A stretch of DNA of 64,000 nt from JAKVCB01 sp965243695. GTDB lineage: Bacteria; Planctomycetota; Planctomycetia; Pirellulales; Lacipirellulaceae. Position 1 is the stretch's first letter. Each line of letters opens with the position of its first letter. Shown in pieces: positions 16,898 through 25,262 of this stretch. The DNA lies in the NCBI GenBank assembly GCA_965243695.1, contig CBDEWC010000015.1, positions 1 through 64,000 on the forward strand, in the 5' to 3' direction. The notes below the pieces were generated by a model, which saw only the letters and a list, made by a program, of their open reading frames with translations, ran no database searches and was not told the DNA's origin. The position numbers were made by a program, and so were the translations under genes.

Positions 16898-17274
16898 ATG
16901 AAGTCAAAAGTCTGGTTTGCAGTGCCCACTCTGGTTCTGTTGGTGCTTGTTTCGTACCACGCCAACTCAGAAACTAAACCTGCCCCTACGGTCTTCACCG
17001 GCAAGGTGGTAGGGATCACAGACGGTGACACGGTCAAGGTGCTACGTGACAACCAGACGGTCAAAATACGACTGTCTGGTATTGATGCCCCAGAGATGGA
17101 CCAGCGCCCTTCGGGAAGCAATCAAAGCGGTTTGTCTCAAAGCTGATCTTCGGCAAGACGGTCGATGTCAAAGACTTTGGGCTGGATAGGTACAAGCGTA
17201 CCCTGGGCTACATCACAGAGGGTAGCACAGAGGTTAATGAGGCTATCGTCGCGGCAGGGATGGCTTGGCAATAG
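16898..17274 (+). pseudogene. Thermonuclease-family nuclease, frameshifted and truncated
   Basis: The ATG at 16898 follows a CTGGAGGT ribosome site and gives a signal peptide (VWFAVPTLVLLVLV). Then come VVGITDGDTVKVL and IRLSGIDAPEMDQ, the calcium and catalytic region of staphylococcal-nuclease-like enzymes. At about 17108 one C is missing and the frame breaks, ending at a TGA near 17146. In the next frame the protein continues with FGKQSKRFVSKLIFGKTV, LDRYKRTLGYI and NEAIVAAGMAW, then stops where integrase sequence begins. Both the frameshift and the lost C-terminus argue against activity. Confidence 0.85.
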
Positions 17275-17529
17275 CGCACCGATCGCCCAAAAGCACTATC
17301 TCCAGGTGACTGAGCAACACTTTGCCGAGGCCATTTCCGGAGGCGCAAAATCAGGCGCACTTTCGGCTAAAAGGGGGGCGCAAAATTAGGCGCAGCACTC
17401 GCACGGCACCCTCTCGCAACCACCCGCTAAAAACAAAAACAGCCCGGAAAAACCGGGCTGCTTTGCCAATCGGTGCGATCCACAGCGAGTTGCTGCAATC
17501 ACACCCAGTACCCCGTAGGGGAGTCGAAC
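17255..17529 (+). pseudogene. Tyrosine integrase C-terminal remnant 2 (repeat C copy 2)
   Basis: The plus frame reads WLGNSAPIAQKHYLQVTEQHF then FAEAISGGAKSGAL, keeping the HY of the recombinase active site. It then runs antisense over the tRNA-Glu terminator and 3' end, with a frame change near 17385. The upstream three quarters of the integrase are gone and the nuclease pseudogene is fused to it at about 17255. The gene's end lying in the tRNA is expected for an element integrated there, with this side being the junction that restores the complete tRNA. Confidence 0.75.
17429..17459 (-). terminator. Intrinsic terminator of tRNA-Glu
   Basis: On the minus strand a 7-bp stem AGCCCGG / CCGGGCT with a five-base T loop is followed by GTTTTTGTTTTT, beginning 50 bases after the tRNA 3' end. 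An identical hairpin with one base change in the tail lies at 10260-10290 in the attachment-site duplicate. Confidence 0.85.
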
Positions 17530-17581
17530 CCCTGTCTCCGCCGTGAGAGGGCGGTGTCCTGGGCCACTAGACGAACGGGGC
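17509..17581 (-). tRNA. tRNA-Glu (CTC anticodon)
   Basis: The 73-base minus-strand sequence folds as a cloverleaf: acceptor GCCCCGT with ACGGGGT, D arm GTCT/GGAC, anticodon stem CCGCC/GGCGG with loop CTCTCAC giving anticodon CTC, and T arm AGGGG/CCCCT with loop TTCGACT. The discriminator is A and no CCA is encoded. It resembles the bacterial tRNA-Glu consensus throughout. The 3' 21 bases are duplicated at 10340-10360, marking it as an integration site. It separates decayed accessory DNA from intact chromosomal genes. Confidence 0.95.
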
Positions 17582-17696
17582 CTCGCTGCTGCCAGAGGAT
17601 AACCTCCGGCAGCAAAAAAGTAGGACCTTCGAGTATCTAAAACCACGTGCCATTTGGCAAGGGCCCACAGCCCATTGCCCAAAAGGTACCATCCCC

Positions 17697-18623
17697 CTAA
17701 GCGGTAATTCCTTTGGTCAGTTCCATGAAGGCTGTCTCGAGATTGATCTCTTCTTCCCGGAACATGGTGAGTTTGTGCCCGGCCGTAACCAGCACCGTGG
17801 CAAGTTGACTGTAGTCCGCGTCTCGGTCAGCCAAGGTCACCCTGAGGCAGCCTTCCCCCTCTTCTACGCGAGTGACGATCTCCTGCGACTCGAGCAATTT
17901 GGCGGCCGAGTCCCGATCGCCAACGACACTAATATCAATAATCGTGTGCTGGCGGACCTGGCGCATCACCTCGTCGACATTGGCATTCACGATCAGTTCG
18001 CCCCGTTCGATAATCCCAATTTTGTTGCAGATGTCGGCCAACTCCGGAAGAATATGGCTGCTCACCATGATCGTCTTGCCCATATCGCGCAACCGTTTTA
18101 ACAAGGTGCGAATCTCGATACGGGCTCGCGGATCAAGGCCGCTGGCCGGTTCGTCGAGCAGCAGCACTTGGGGATCGTGCAGCAGTACCCTCGCCAGACC
18201 AAGTCGCTGAGTCATCCCGCGCGAGAGACTCGTCACCAGCGCCTGGCCCTTGTAGCCAAGGTCAACCAGGTCGAGCACCTCGGCACAAACCTTTTGCCGA
18301 CTCGGTCCCTTGATACGATAGGCAGCGGCAAAAAACTCAAGATACTCGATGACTTTCATGTCGTCGTAGACGCCAAAAAAGTCAGGCATGTAGCCGATGA
18401 GGCGACGTATCTCTTTGGGCTTGGTGTAGATGGAATACCCAGCTACGTAAGCTTCACCCCAGGTCGGGTTGAGGAGCGTCGCCAGGATACGCATGGTTGT
18501 GGTCTTACCGGCCCCATTGGGACCGATGAAACCATACACATCACCTTTTGACAGTTCGAGGTCAATTTGCTTGATCGCAAATAACTCGCCGTACTTCTTG
18601 GTTAAGTCGCGGAGTTCAATCAC
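17697..18623 (-). CDS. ABC transporter ATP-binding protein (ABC-2 export type)
   Basis: The 308-residue ATPase has Walker A GPNGAGKTT near residue 35, the signature LSRGMTQRLGLAR near 135, Walker B LLLDEPASGLDP near 155 and the switch His in SSHILPE. The C-terminal 90 residues form the extra domain seen in ABC-2 exporters of the Gld/Nat type. It is cytoplasmic and should drive a membrane partner. No permease gene lies next to it. The preceding gene on the same strand, a large protein with membrane helices, may be the partner, or a permease may have been lost where the island begins at the tRNA. Confidence 0.92.
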   Translation of the reverse strand: MIELRDLTKKYGELFAIKQIDLELSKGDVYGFIGPNGAGKTTTMRILATLLNPTWGEAYVAGYSIYTKPKEIRRLIGYMPDFFGVYDDMKVIEYLEFFAAAYRIKGPSRQKVCAEVLDLVDLGYKGQALVTSLSRGMTQRLGLARVLLHDPQVLLLDEPASGLDPRARIEIRTLLKRLRDMGKTIMVSSHILPELADICNKIGIIERGELIVNANVDEVMRQVRQHTIIDISVVGDRDSAAKLLESQEIVTRVEEGEGCLRVTLADRDADYSQLATVLVTAGHKLTMFREEEINLETAFMELTKGITA

Positions 18624-18717
18624 GAAAATGGTACCAGGCTTTGAAAGGAAAGGTTACTTGACAAATTTTTAACGACCGTGCGTGGGGAATTTAGGTTGTC
18701 GCTTTGTTTTCTGCCAG

Positions 18718-21027
18718 TCAATGTTCTCCGGATGTAACTGGAAGTACAAAACGATAAATGGTCCAGTGCTGATTGGTATCCTGGTGCATCGACCGGCCAT
18801 CTCGGAGCAGTTCGCTACCGGGTTGACCCGATCGGGCAATCAGGATCGCCCGGCCTTGTTTCAGCAGATGGCTCAAATCCAAAAACGGTTGAAGCTGGTT
18901 GGAAAGACGGACAAATCGTTTCCCCCCCACCGCATCGTAAAACATCATCAGGTCCATTAACTGGTCGACCGAAGCCTGTCCGACGACAAAGACCTCTTTC
19001 CCGCCCGTGTCGTTCACGAATGCAGCACTACGAACTTCGCGCGTGAGGAGCGTCTTGACCTTGAGCGGATCGTGCCGATCATTAATCGTCACCCGGGCAC
19101 CTTTGGCAAGATCTCCTAACTGCCAGGCCCAAGTGCCAAATAGCAGACGTGCATCGATGAGTTTGGTGCTTGAGTTGTTGGTAACCGTTCCTGTAACCAA
19201 CCCATCATTGGTCGAGGCAAGGTCTGCCATAACCGGTGGCACCGCGGGGAGCGGAGTGTGCCATCGCGCGAGGATGGTGCGTGTCGACCATTTCTTGATG
19301 GGCAATCCGACCAAACCGCTCAGCGCAGGTCGGTACCGGTACACCAATCGATGGAACTCCAACTCAGTCCCGGCTGACTGCGCCACACCAATCCCAACTC
19401 CAGGCAGTCCCAACCAGGAAACAAGCGCTGCGGGATCGTTGTCGAGCTGCTGATCGGGCCAACGCGTCTGGAGCGACAAGTCGAACGTTTCTGCCTCGGG
19501 ACTGTAGATCGAACTCCAAAGAGTTCCCCGGGCAACCTGACTGGTAAGGTCAAAATCGAACAACTCCGCCTGATTGACTGCAAGCGCACTTCCCTTGGTC
19601 GCCGTCGCGTACCAGCAGGCACCCCCGGTGACCAACAAAATGATGAGCGGGAAAGTCACCCAACTCATTTCCATCCGGCGAAACACTTTTTTGACCAGCA
19701 AATAATCGATCGGGCCAATCAATGCGAGGTAAGCCAGGACCACGATAGTCACCCAACTGAACGAGATCGTCCCCACTCCCAGAAAGGTGGTTCCCAACTG
19801 GTGATTCAGGGCCCCAGCCAGATCCTGGTACCCACGTGTCATGAGGGGAGTCATGCTCTGGGCCTTGGCTTGATAGGCCCCCTCATCCAACTGGAGCAGG
19901 TTGCGCAGAAATGCCGGTCGGCCACTCCATCCTGCCAAGGGCGAAACATGCAAGTCAACAGCTGCAAAGCTCACCTCTCCAAATCCAACAGCCGTGCGAA
20001 CCACCAGTGGCAAGTCCTCAGGAGTTCTTCCCTCAAATGCTTCGATCTGCCCGCTCACGTTTTCGAATCGCGGCACAGGAAGTTTAAAACGTTGCCGCGA
20101 CGTTGCAATCGCAACATCCGAATCACTAAACAACTCAAAAGCCATTCCACGATCCAGCACAACCATCTCTTGAAACTCACCCGGCAGCAACCCGCTCAAA
20201 GGCCCATCAGGGGCAAGCAGATCGGCGGCAGCGGCTCCTGCCAAAAGTGTCAGCCGGCCCCCCAGCTGAACCCAACGTCGAATCGCCTCAAGACGGGGAT
20301 CTTCGGCCGACAGCTGAGCCAACCACTCGAGGCCACCTGCAGCGATCACCAGGTTATCTACACTATCGTAACCATACCAATCGGTTGGTAACGCCTCGGG
20401 TGTGCGAACCGCGACCACTTTTCTGCTCGGCAAACCACGCTCGCTGTTTTGCGACGGAAACGTCTCGGCAAGTCCGATATCTTTGCTGCTTATTTCCACA
20501 AGGAGTCGACATTCGGCCGGCAGCCCACTTGGAAACTCAGTCCGAGAGCGGTTCGTGACCGCAGAAAATATCCGAGACACGATCACTTGGTCATCCTGAA
20601 GCAAATTCACGATGAGATCGCTATCGCGGATGCCGATTTTGGTGGCGAGGTCAATGGTGGCTCCCATCCCCGGCTGCAGCTGTACGGCCTGACGAACTGC
20701 CGTGAGCACCCCGTCGCGGTCGGGTGCAATCAGTTCGACTTCTCCCCGAAATGGTTCTGCGCCGCCCCGCACATCAATCCACAGCGGAGTCCAAAAGCCC
20801 ACCTTCCAGGCCCCGGAAAAACCCACCTTGCAGGCAACAATCTCCAGGTCCCGGGCAGGCTGCTCCTGGCCGGCTCCCCGGCTGAGGTCAAAACCAAACC
20901 CGCAAAAGAGCCCCACCACACCAACCAACATGATGCGCACGAACCAACTGCCTCGCGCCACAATCGGCCGGGCAGATGGCATACTTGTCAAGTTAGAGAT
21001 GCAGCCAGGCATCCAGCTGTTCCTCAC
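18718..21027 (-). CDS. Large exported membrane protein of unknown function
   Basis: The 769-residue product starts at a GTG whose last bases overlap the stop of the MazG-like gene (GTGA), suggesting translational coupling; an ATG at 20982 is an alternative. A signal or anchor helix lies at about residues 30-48, followed by an extracytoplasmic region that includes a glutamine-amidotransferase-like fold (LEWLAQLSAEDP, WVQLGGRLTLLAG). Two membrane helices near residues 420-480 (ISFSWVTIVVLAYLALIGPI, then WVTFPLIILLVTGGA) are followed by a second beta-rich part. It is probably the membrane partner of the ABC ATPase next to it; this is inferred from position only. The specific family is not recognised. 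Confidence 0.8.
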   Translation of the reverse strand: MRNSWMPGCISNLTSMPSARPIVARGSWFVRIMLVGVVGLFCGFGFDLSRGAGQEQPARDLEIVACKVGFSGAWKVGFWTPLWIDVRGGAEPFRGEVELIAPDRDGVLTAVRQAVQLQPGMGATIDLATKIGIRDSDLIVNLLQDDQVIVSRIFSAVTNRSRTEFPSGLPAECRLLVEISSKDIGLAETFPSQNSERGLPSRKVVAVRTPEALPTDWYGYDSVDNLVIAAGGLEWLAQLSAEDPRLEAIRRWVQLGGRLTLLAGAAAADLLAPDGPLSGLLPGEFQEMVVLDRGMAFELFSDSDVAIATSRQRFKLPVPRFENVSGQIEAFEGRTPEDLPLVVRTAVGFGEVSFAAVDLHVSPLAGWSGRPAFLRNLLQLDEGAYQAKAQSMTPLMTRGYQDLAGALNHQLGTTFLGVGTISFSWVTIVVLAYLALIGPIDYLLVKKVFRRMEMSWVTFPLIILLVTGGACWYATATKGSALAVNQAELFDFDLTSQVARGTLWSSIYSPEAETFDLSLQTRWPDQQLDNDPAALVSWLGLPGVGIGVAQSAGTELEFHRLVYRYRPALSGLVGLPIKKWSTRTILARWHTPLPAVPPVMADLASTNDGLVTGTVTNNSSTKLIDARLLFGTWAWQLGDLAKGARVTINDRHDPLKVKTLLTREVRSAAFVNDTGGKEVFVVGQASVDQLMDLMMFYDAVGGKRFVRLSNQLQPFLDLSHLLKQGRAILIARSGQPGSELLRDGRSMHQDTNQHWTIYRFVLPVTSGEH

Positions 21028-21341
21028 GGTTTTTGAGCGTCATCGCAGGTACAAATAAACTGACCGCAACCAGGGCAACCAGAACCATACTTCCGTTTGA
21101 TTGCGTCGTTCAGATCAACTCCAACCACATTCGCGATGGTTGTCAGCCAGGCCAAGACATCGGCAAATTCTTCGAGTTGCTCTTCGTGGGAACCATCTCG
21201 AAGTGCTGCCGCCAATTCGCCCACCTCCTCCATAAGCCACATAAAGGTTCCATCAACTCCTCGAGCGTGATCTTTCTCAAAATACATGGCCCGGATCAGC
21301 TGCTGGAACTCGGCGAACGAAATCTCTTGATTGGAATCCAT
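21024..21341 (-). CDS. MazG-like nucleotide pyrophosphohydrolase with Cys-rich tail
   Basis: The 105-residue product has the MazG metal motif EEVGELAAAL with a second acidic motif EEFADVLAW about 20 residues on, as in all-alpha NTP pyrophosphohydrolases that clean nucleotide pools. The last 25 residues carry CPGCGQFICTC, four Cys that could bind zinc. This tail is not part of the core domain. It is the first gene of a coupled unit with the large membrane protein and the ABC ATPase. Confidence 0.85.
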   Translation of the reverse strand: MDSNQEISFAEFQQLIRAMYFEKDHARGVDGTFMWLMEEVGELAAALRDGSHEEQLEEFADVLAWLTTIANVVGVDLNDAIKRKYGSGCPGCGQFICTCDDAQKP

Positions 21342-21513
21342 TGTGAGGCCACAAAAAGGTCAGTTTTTTTGAATGGGAACTGCGACTACCGCACCACGCC
21401 TACCGCACCACGAACAATTCCGTTATCTTAACCTGCCGAAGCCTGTTCGGTAACGGAGTCAAACGGTCAAGTTTGTCACTATTTTCTGTGTTGATTTATA
21501 ACGATCCAATTCA

Positions 21514-21876
21514 ATGTCAGAGTTTGTAAGTGTTGCCCGGGTTGGGGCAATTCCTGACGGCCAGGGGGCTACCTTCACAATCGCCGGTCGACTTGTGGCC
21601 GTATTTAATGATGGTGGAGAGTATTTTGCCATAGATGACCTCTGCCCGCATATGGGCGCCTCGCTAGGAGCTGGCGAGCTGGACGACCAGGGAAACGTCG
21701 CCTGTCCCTGGCACGCCTGGCGGTTCAAGGTGTGCGATGGCACCTGGACAGACAATCCGCGGCTAAAGGTCGACTCGTTTGCCGTGCGCATCGAGGGCGA
21801 CGAAATTCAGGTGCGGGTCTTGCCGCCTGAGGCCACCACACCCGAGGGTGCAAAAACCCCCGCTGCCGACCCCTAA
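21514..21876 (+). CDS. Rieske [2Fe-2S] ferredoxin-like protein
   Basis: The 120-residue product is a soluble Rieske domain with CPHMGASL (residues 48-55) and CPWHAWRF (about 68-75), giving the Cys-His pairs for the cluster. It resembles the small subunit of nitrite reductase and the ferredoxins of ring-hydroxylating oxygenases, and lacks a signal peptide. No partner enzyme is adjacent. Its last 152 bases overlap, tail to tail, the 3' end of the gene on the other strand at 21725-22873. Confidence 0.88.
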   Translation: MSEFVSVARVGAIPDGQGATFTIAGRLVAVFNDGGEYFAIDDLCPHMGASLGAGELDDQGNVACPWHAWRFKVCDGTWTDNPRLKVDSFAVRIEGDEIQVRVLPPEATTPEGAKTPAADP

Positions 21877-22873
21877 AGGGAACCCCAGGGCCACCGCTAA
21901 GGCTGGGCTGGGGTTGAGTCTGCTGGGAGTCTGTTGAGTCTGCTGGGGTTGAGTCTGCTTTGGGTGGGTCAGGTTTTTTGTCAACGGACGGCACGAAAGT
22001 CATGCTGAACGTTTGGTGGAGTTGGCCTGGTGTGATGGTCCCGTTGCCATCCGGGGCCAGCCTGGTCGTGGAAGTCCATTGACTTGACTGAAGGCGGCCT
22101 TCGGTTTGGTTGAACTGGATTTCACCTGCGGCCTCTTCGGCGGTAATCAAAAGTACCTTCTCGGCATTCTCATTGGTGATGGTGCGGGTCGTTTGAATCA
22201 CGACAAGGGTCTCCTCACCATCTTGTTCCTCACGAACATAACGAAAAGTCCTGTCAACTTTTTGTGGGCCCAAGACTTCATTGCTCGTCTTGCTGGAAGT
22301 TGACCAGGTGACTCCTGGCTCCCAGGGAGCACCTTGAAACTGGACAATCCCCTCAAAAAAGAAGTGCCGTAATCCCTCCTGCGAAGCAAACGACGACAAG
22401 GGTGGGGCTAACGGTCCATGGACCATCGACGAGAGAACCTGCTCGGGAACTTGCAAATCGGCAATTTCACCGTCAGGCGATAACCCAAAAGTAAGGGGGT
22501 GCTCCCTGAAGGCGCGGAAAATCGGTCCCATCAGCGCAGCCAACCCGTGGGGATCCTCGTCTTTGGATGAATCATACTCCAGGTTACCGAGGGGGTCGTC
22601 GAGTTTTAAAACAATACGTTCGACGACCTGTTGAATTTGAGCCGTGCCATCCTCGGCAACCTCTTTGACGGTCCAGGTCAAATCAAACTGCTGATCAAGC
22701 TGATAATCGGTCGGTGGCTGGCCCATCGAGAGCCGAACCCTGTTTTCGACCTCGTAGTTCAAAACCTGGCCCTCAGAAAGCTGCCAACCGGGAGGATCTT
22801 GGGCCACCAACGAGGACGAGGCACCCACAACGATCATGGTGATCAAGGCAAGACGAATGGTGAAGTAAATCAA
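21725..22873 (-). CDS. DUF6263-like exported protein with C-terminus antisense to the Rieske gene
   Basis: The 382-residue frame begins with a signal peptide ending near SSLVAQ. A beta-rich domain follows (LNYEVENRVRLSM, FDLTWTVKEV, QIQQVVERI) up to TFSMTFV near residue 295. A low-complexity Pro/Ser/Gln stretch then leads into about 50 residues that are merely the reverse strand of the Rieske gene and rich in Arg and Pro. The true protein may end earlier. A frame error in the repetitive TGCTGGG-type tract near 21900-21960 is likely. The family name is a tentative match by overall layout. Confidence 0.7.
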   Translation of the reverse strand: MIYFTIRLALITMIVVGASSSLVAQDPPGWQLSEGQVLNYEVENRVRLSMGQPPTDYQLDQQFDLTWTVKEVAEDGTAQIQQVVERIVLKLDDPLGNLEYDSSKDEDPHGLAALMGPIFRAFREHPLTFGLSPDGEIADLQVPEQVLSSMVHGPLAPPLSSFASQEGLRHFFFEGIVQFQGAPWEPGVTWSTSSKTSNEVLGPQKVDRTFRYVREEQDGEETLVVIQTTRTITNENAEKVLLITAEEAAGEIQFNQTEGRLQSSQWTSTTRLAPDGNGTITPGQLHQTFSMTFVPSVDKKPDPPKADSTPADSTDSQQTQPQPSLSGGPGVPFRGRQRGFLHPRVWWPQAARPAPEFRRPRCARQTSRPLAADCLSRCHRTP

Positions 22874-22891
22874 GGGTTTGACTCCAAAGAC

Positions 22892-23581
22892 TCAAAGTGT
22901 AAAAGCGCCGCCCGGCTCCAGGACAATCGGATCGGCACCGGAATGAATACGAACGAGCCCGGCCCATTCTTCAGCATTCTGCTCGATGGGGGGCCAGGTG
23001 TTGTAATGGCAAGGCGCAACGCGCTTCGGGTTGAGCAGTTTAATCGCTTCGAGCGAATCGGCCGGGCCCATTGTAAACTGATCACCAATCGGTACCACGG
23101 CCAAATCGAGCCCCGCTACCCCGATCAGCTTCATATCGAGAAACAGGGCCGTATCGCAGGCGAAATAAATCCGCTTCCCTTCAAGCTCCAGCAAAAAACC
23201 TCCCGGATTACCCCCGTAGGTACCATCGGGAAGAACTGAACTGTGGTGGGCAATGGTCATTTTGACGGTACCGAATGGCAAGCCAATACTCCCTCCCAGG
23301 TTCAGGGGGATTACCATCTCTTCGGCCACGCCAACTTTCTTAAACCATTCAGCGATTTCGAAGTTGGTCAACACTTTTGAGGAATTCCGCGTGGCGATTT
23401 TGGCCGTATCGCCCACATGATCAAAATGGCCGTGGGATACCAAAATGTAGTCGGCCGACACCGCGTCCGACTTAACCGGTGCGGTTGGTGAATCATCGAA
23501 GAATGGATCCAGCAAAATTGTCGTATCGCTGGTCTGGATGGTCCAGGCGTTGTGTCCAAACCATTTAATTTCAATCGACAT
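22892..23581 (-). CDS. UPF0173 metal-dependent hydrolase
   Basis: The 229-residue product is a metallo-beta-lactamase-fold protein with SHGHFDHVGD (HxHxDH) near residue 50, AHHSS near 110, FACDTA near 138 and a final CHYNTWP. This is the usual length and motif order of the UPF0173 group. It is cytoplasmic, and its natural substrate is unknown. It ends 18 bases before the start of the DUF6263-like gene, so the two may be co-transcribed. Confidence 0.92.
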   Translation of the reverse strand: MSIEIKWFGHNAWTIQTSDTTILLDPFFDDSPTAPVKSDAVSADYILVSHGHFDHVGDTAKIATRNSSKVLTNFEIAEWFKKVGVAEEMVIPLNLGGSIGLPFGTVKMTIAHHSSVLPDGTYGGNPGGFLLELEGKRIYFACDTALFLDMKLIGVAGLDLAVVPIGDQFTMGPADSLEAIKLLNPKRVAPCHYNTWPPIEQNAEEWAGLVRIHSGADPIVLEPGGAFTL

Positions 23582-23830
23582 GTTACTTACCCTCGAAGCA
23601 TTGGGTTCCTACTTTTTTTCCTGTGACTTCAATTCCCGAGGTGGGTTCGGGCCATAGCCCGGGTGACCACTCAGCCGGTTATTCTATCGGCCCGGTCGCC
23701 AGACGTCATGAGGAACCTCGGCTTGATCTTGCCACCGGCCGCCAGATCGCGACGATAGGAACAGGAAGCAATCGCTTCATATCACTACGCGGGACCGTTC
23801 GCGCGACGCCCACCGGAGAAAAAGAAAAAC

Positions 23831-25036
23831 ATGGATATTCACGATCTCACCCGGGATTTAAACACAAAAAACGACGCGAAAATCGTGATGCTGGTAGGCG
23901 ATGGCCTGGGAGGCTTGCCGCAGGAACCGGGCGGTCCGACAGAACTCGAGGCTGCCCAGACACCCAATTTCGATGCCCTCGTGAAACAGGGCATTTGCGG
24001 ACTCAGCCTCCCGGTCCTGCCAGGAATCAGTCCCGGCAGCGGACCAGGTCACCTTGGTCTGTTTGGCTATGATCCACTCAAGTACCAGATTGGCCGAGGC
24101 GCGCTGGAAGCTACCGGAATTGGATTCGAACTGACCGGTCATGATGTGGCCATTCGCTGCAATTTTTGCACGCTCGATTCGACCGGCAACATCACCGATC
24201 GCCGGGCAGGACGAATTGCTACCGAAGAAAGTGCTCCTCTGGCCAAAAAGCTTCGCAACGTCAAAATTCCTGGCGTCGAAATCTTTGTCGAACCGGTCAA
24301 AGAGCACCGCTTCGTGGTCGTCCTGCGGGGCGAGGGGCTTCGTGGTCAGGTCAACGACACCGATCCGCAGCAAACGGGCGTACCGCCGCTCAAGCCGGTC
24401 GCCCGCGACACTGCCAGTGAGCGAACCGCCGAGGTCTGCGACCAGTTTGTGAAGCAGGCAAACGAGTTACTGTCTGGCCAGGCTAAGGCCAATGGCTGCA
24501 CGTTGCGAGGGGTCGCCGAAAAACCGGAACTGCCGAGTTACGAGGAGGTTTATGGTCTGCGGGCGGCGGCGATTGCCGTGTATCCCATGTACAAGGGGCT
24601 TGCCAGGCTGGTAGGGATGGATGTGGTGGGGGAGGCAAACACCCTCGATGACCAGATGGATGTACTGGCCGCTAACTGGTCCGCGTACGATTTTTTCTTC
24701 ATCCATTTCAAGTACACCGACAGCACGGGTGAAGATGGCAACTTTGCCGCCAAGGTGGCCAAGACCGAGCAACTCGACCAATGTGTTCCTCGCATCCTGA
24801 CCTTAAACCCCGACGTGGTGATCGTAACCGGAGACCACAGCACACCTAGCATGCTCGCCAGTCACAGTTGGCACCCGGTCCCCACCTTGTTGTCGGCCAA
24901 AAATTGCCGGTCCGATCGCTGTGAAACCTTTGGCGAAGCAGAATGTATCCAAGGAGGCTTGGGACAGTTTGAAGCCAAATATCTCATGTCGCTGGCGTTG
25001 GCCAACGCAGGACGCCTGGGAAAATATGGTGCCTAG
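23831..25036 (+). CDS. apgM: 2,3-bisphosphoglycerate-independent phosphoglycerate mutase, archaeal type
   Basis: The 401-residue protein interconverts 3- and 2-phosphoglycerate in glycolysis. It belongs to the alkaline-phosphatase superfamily: the metal-binding VGDGLGG at residues 22-28, the Ser region GISPGSGPGHLGLFGYDP near 65-82 that forms the phosphoserine, and the C-terminal TGDHSTPS with metal ligands. Length and motifs fit the apgM class rather than gpmI. A GGAG ribosome site lies ten bases before the ATG. The last codons are the first unit of a 23-bp tandem repeat that continues after the stop. Confidence 0.95.
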   Translation: MDIHDLTRDLNTKNDAKIVMLVGDGLGGLPQEPGGPTELEAAQTPNFDALVKQGICGLSLPVLPGISPGSGPGHLGLFGYDPLKYQIGRGALEATGIGFELTGHDVAIRCNFCTLDSTGNITDRRAGRIATEESAPLAKKLRNVKIPGVEIFVEPVKEHRFVVVLRGEGLRGQVNDTDPQQTGVPPLKPVARDTASERTAEVCDQFVKQANELLSGQAKANGCTLRGVAEKPELPSYEEVYGLRAAAIAVYPMYKGLARLVGMDVVGEANTLDDQMDVLAANWSAYDFFFIHFKYTDSTGEDGNFAAKVAKTEQLDQCVPRILTLNPDVVIVTGDHSTPSMLASHSWHPVPTLLSAKNCRSDRCETFGEAECIQGGLGQFEAKYLMSLALANAGRLGKYGA

Positions 25037-25163
25037 CGGGCCGCAAGCATGGTGCCTAGCAGGCCGAAAGCATGGTGCCTAGCAGGCCGAAAGCATGGTG
25101 CCTAGCGGGCCAAAAGCATGGTGCCTAGCGGGCCGCAAAAAGAGTGCCTCGCGGACCGCAAGA
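25026..25163. repeat. Tandem repeat, 23-bp unit, six copies
   Basis: Units start at 25026, 25049, 25072, 25095, 25118 and 25141. The consensus is atggtgcctagcgggccgca plus agc. The first unit contains the last three codons and TAG stop of apgM, and the sixth is the most diverged. The region to 25262 holds no gene. Confidence 0.95.
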
Positions 25164-25262
25164 GACAGCGCGGCTGTCTACAGGGGGCGCAGCCACGCGA
25201 ATTTTTTTTTGCAGAGGGAGAGAGGGGCCAGTTCCTTTTCGAAAACCGTCTGGCCGGCAACG

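Noticed and set aside
17588..17613. Strong stem-loop between the tRNA and the ABC ATPase as a terminator
   Set aside because: The stem is followed by A bases on the plus strand and not by T on the minus strand, so it does not fit an intrinsic terminator for either direction.
25026..25163. Possible CRISPR array
   Set aside because: The 23-bp units are directly adjacent with no spacers, and no cas genes are present.
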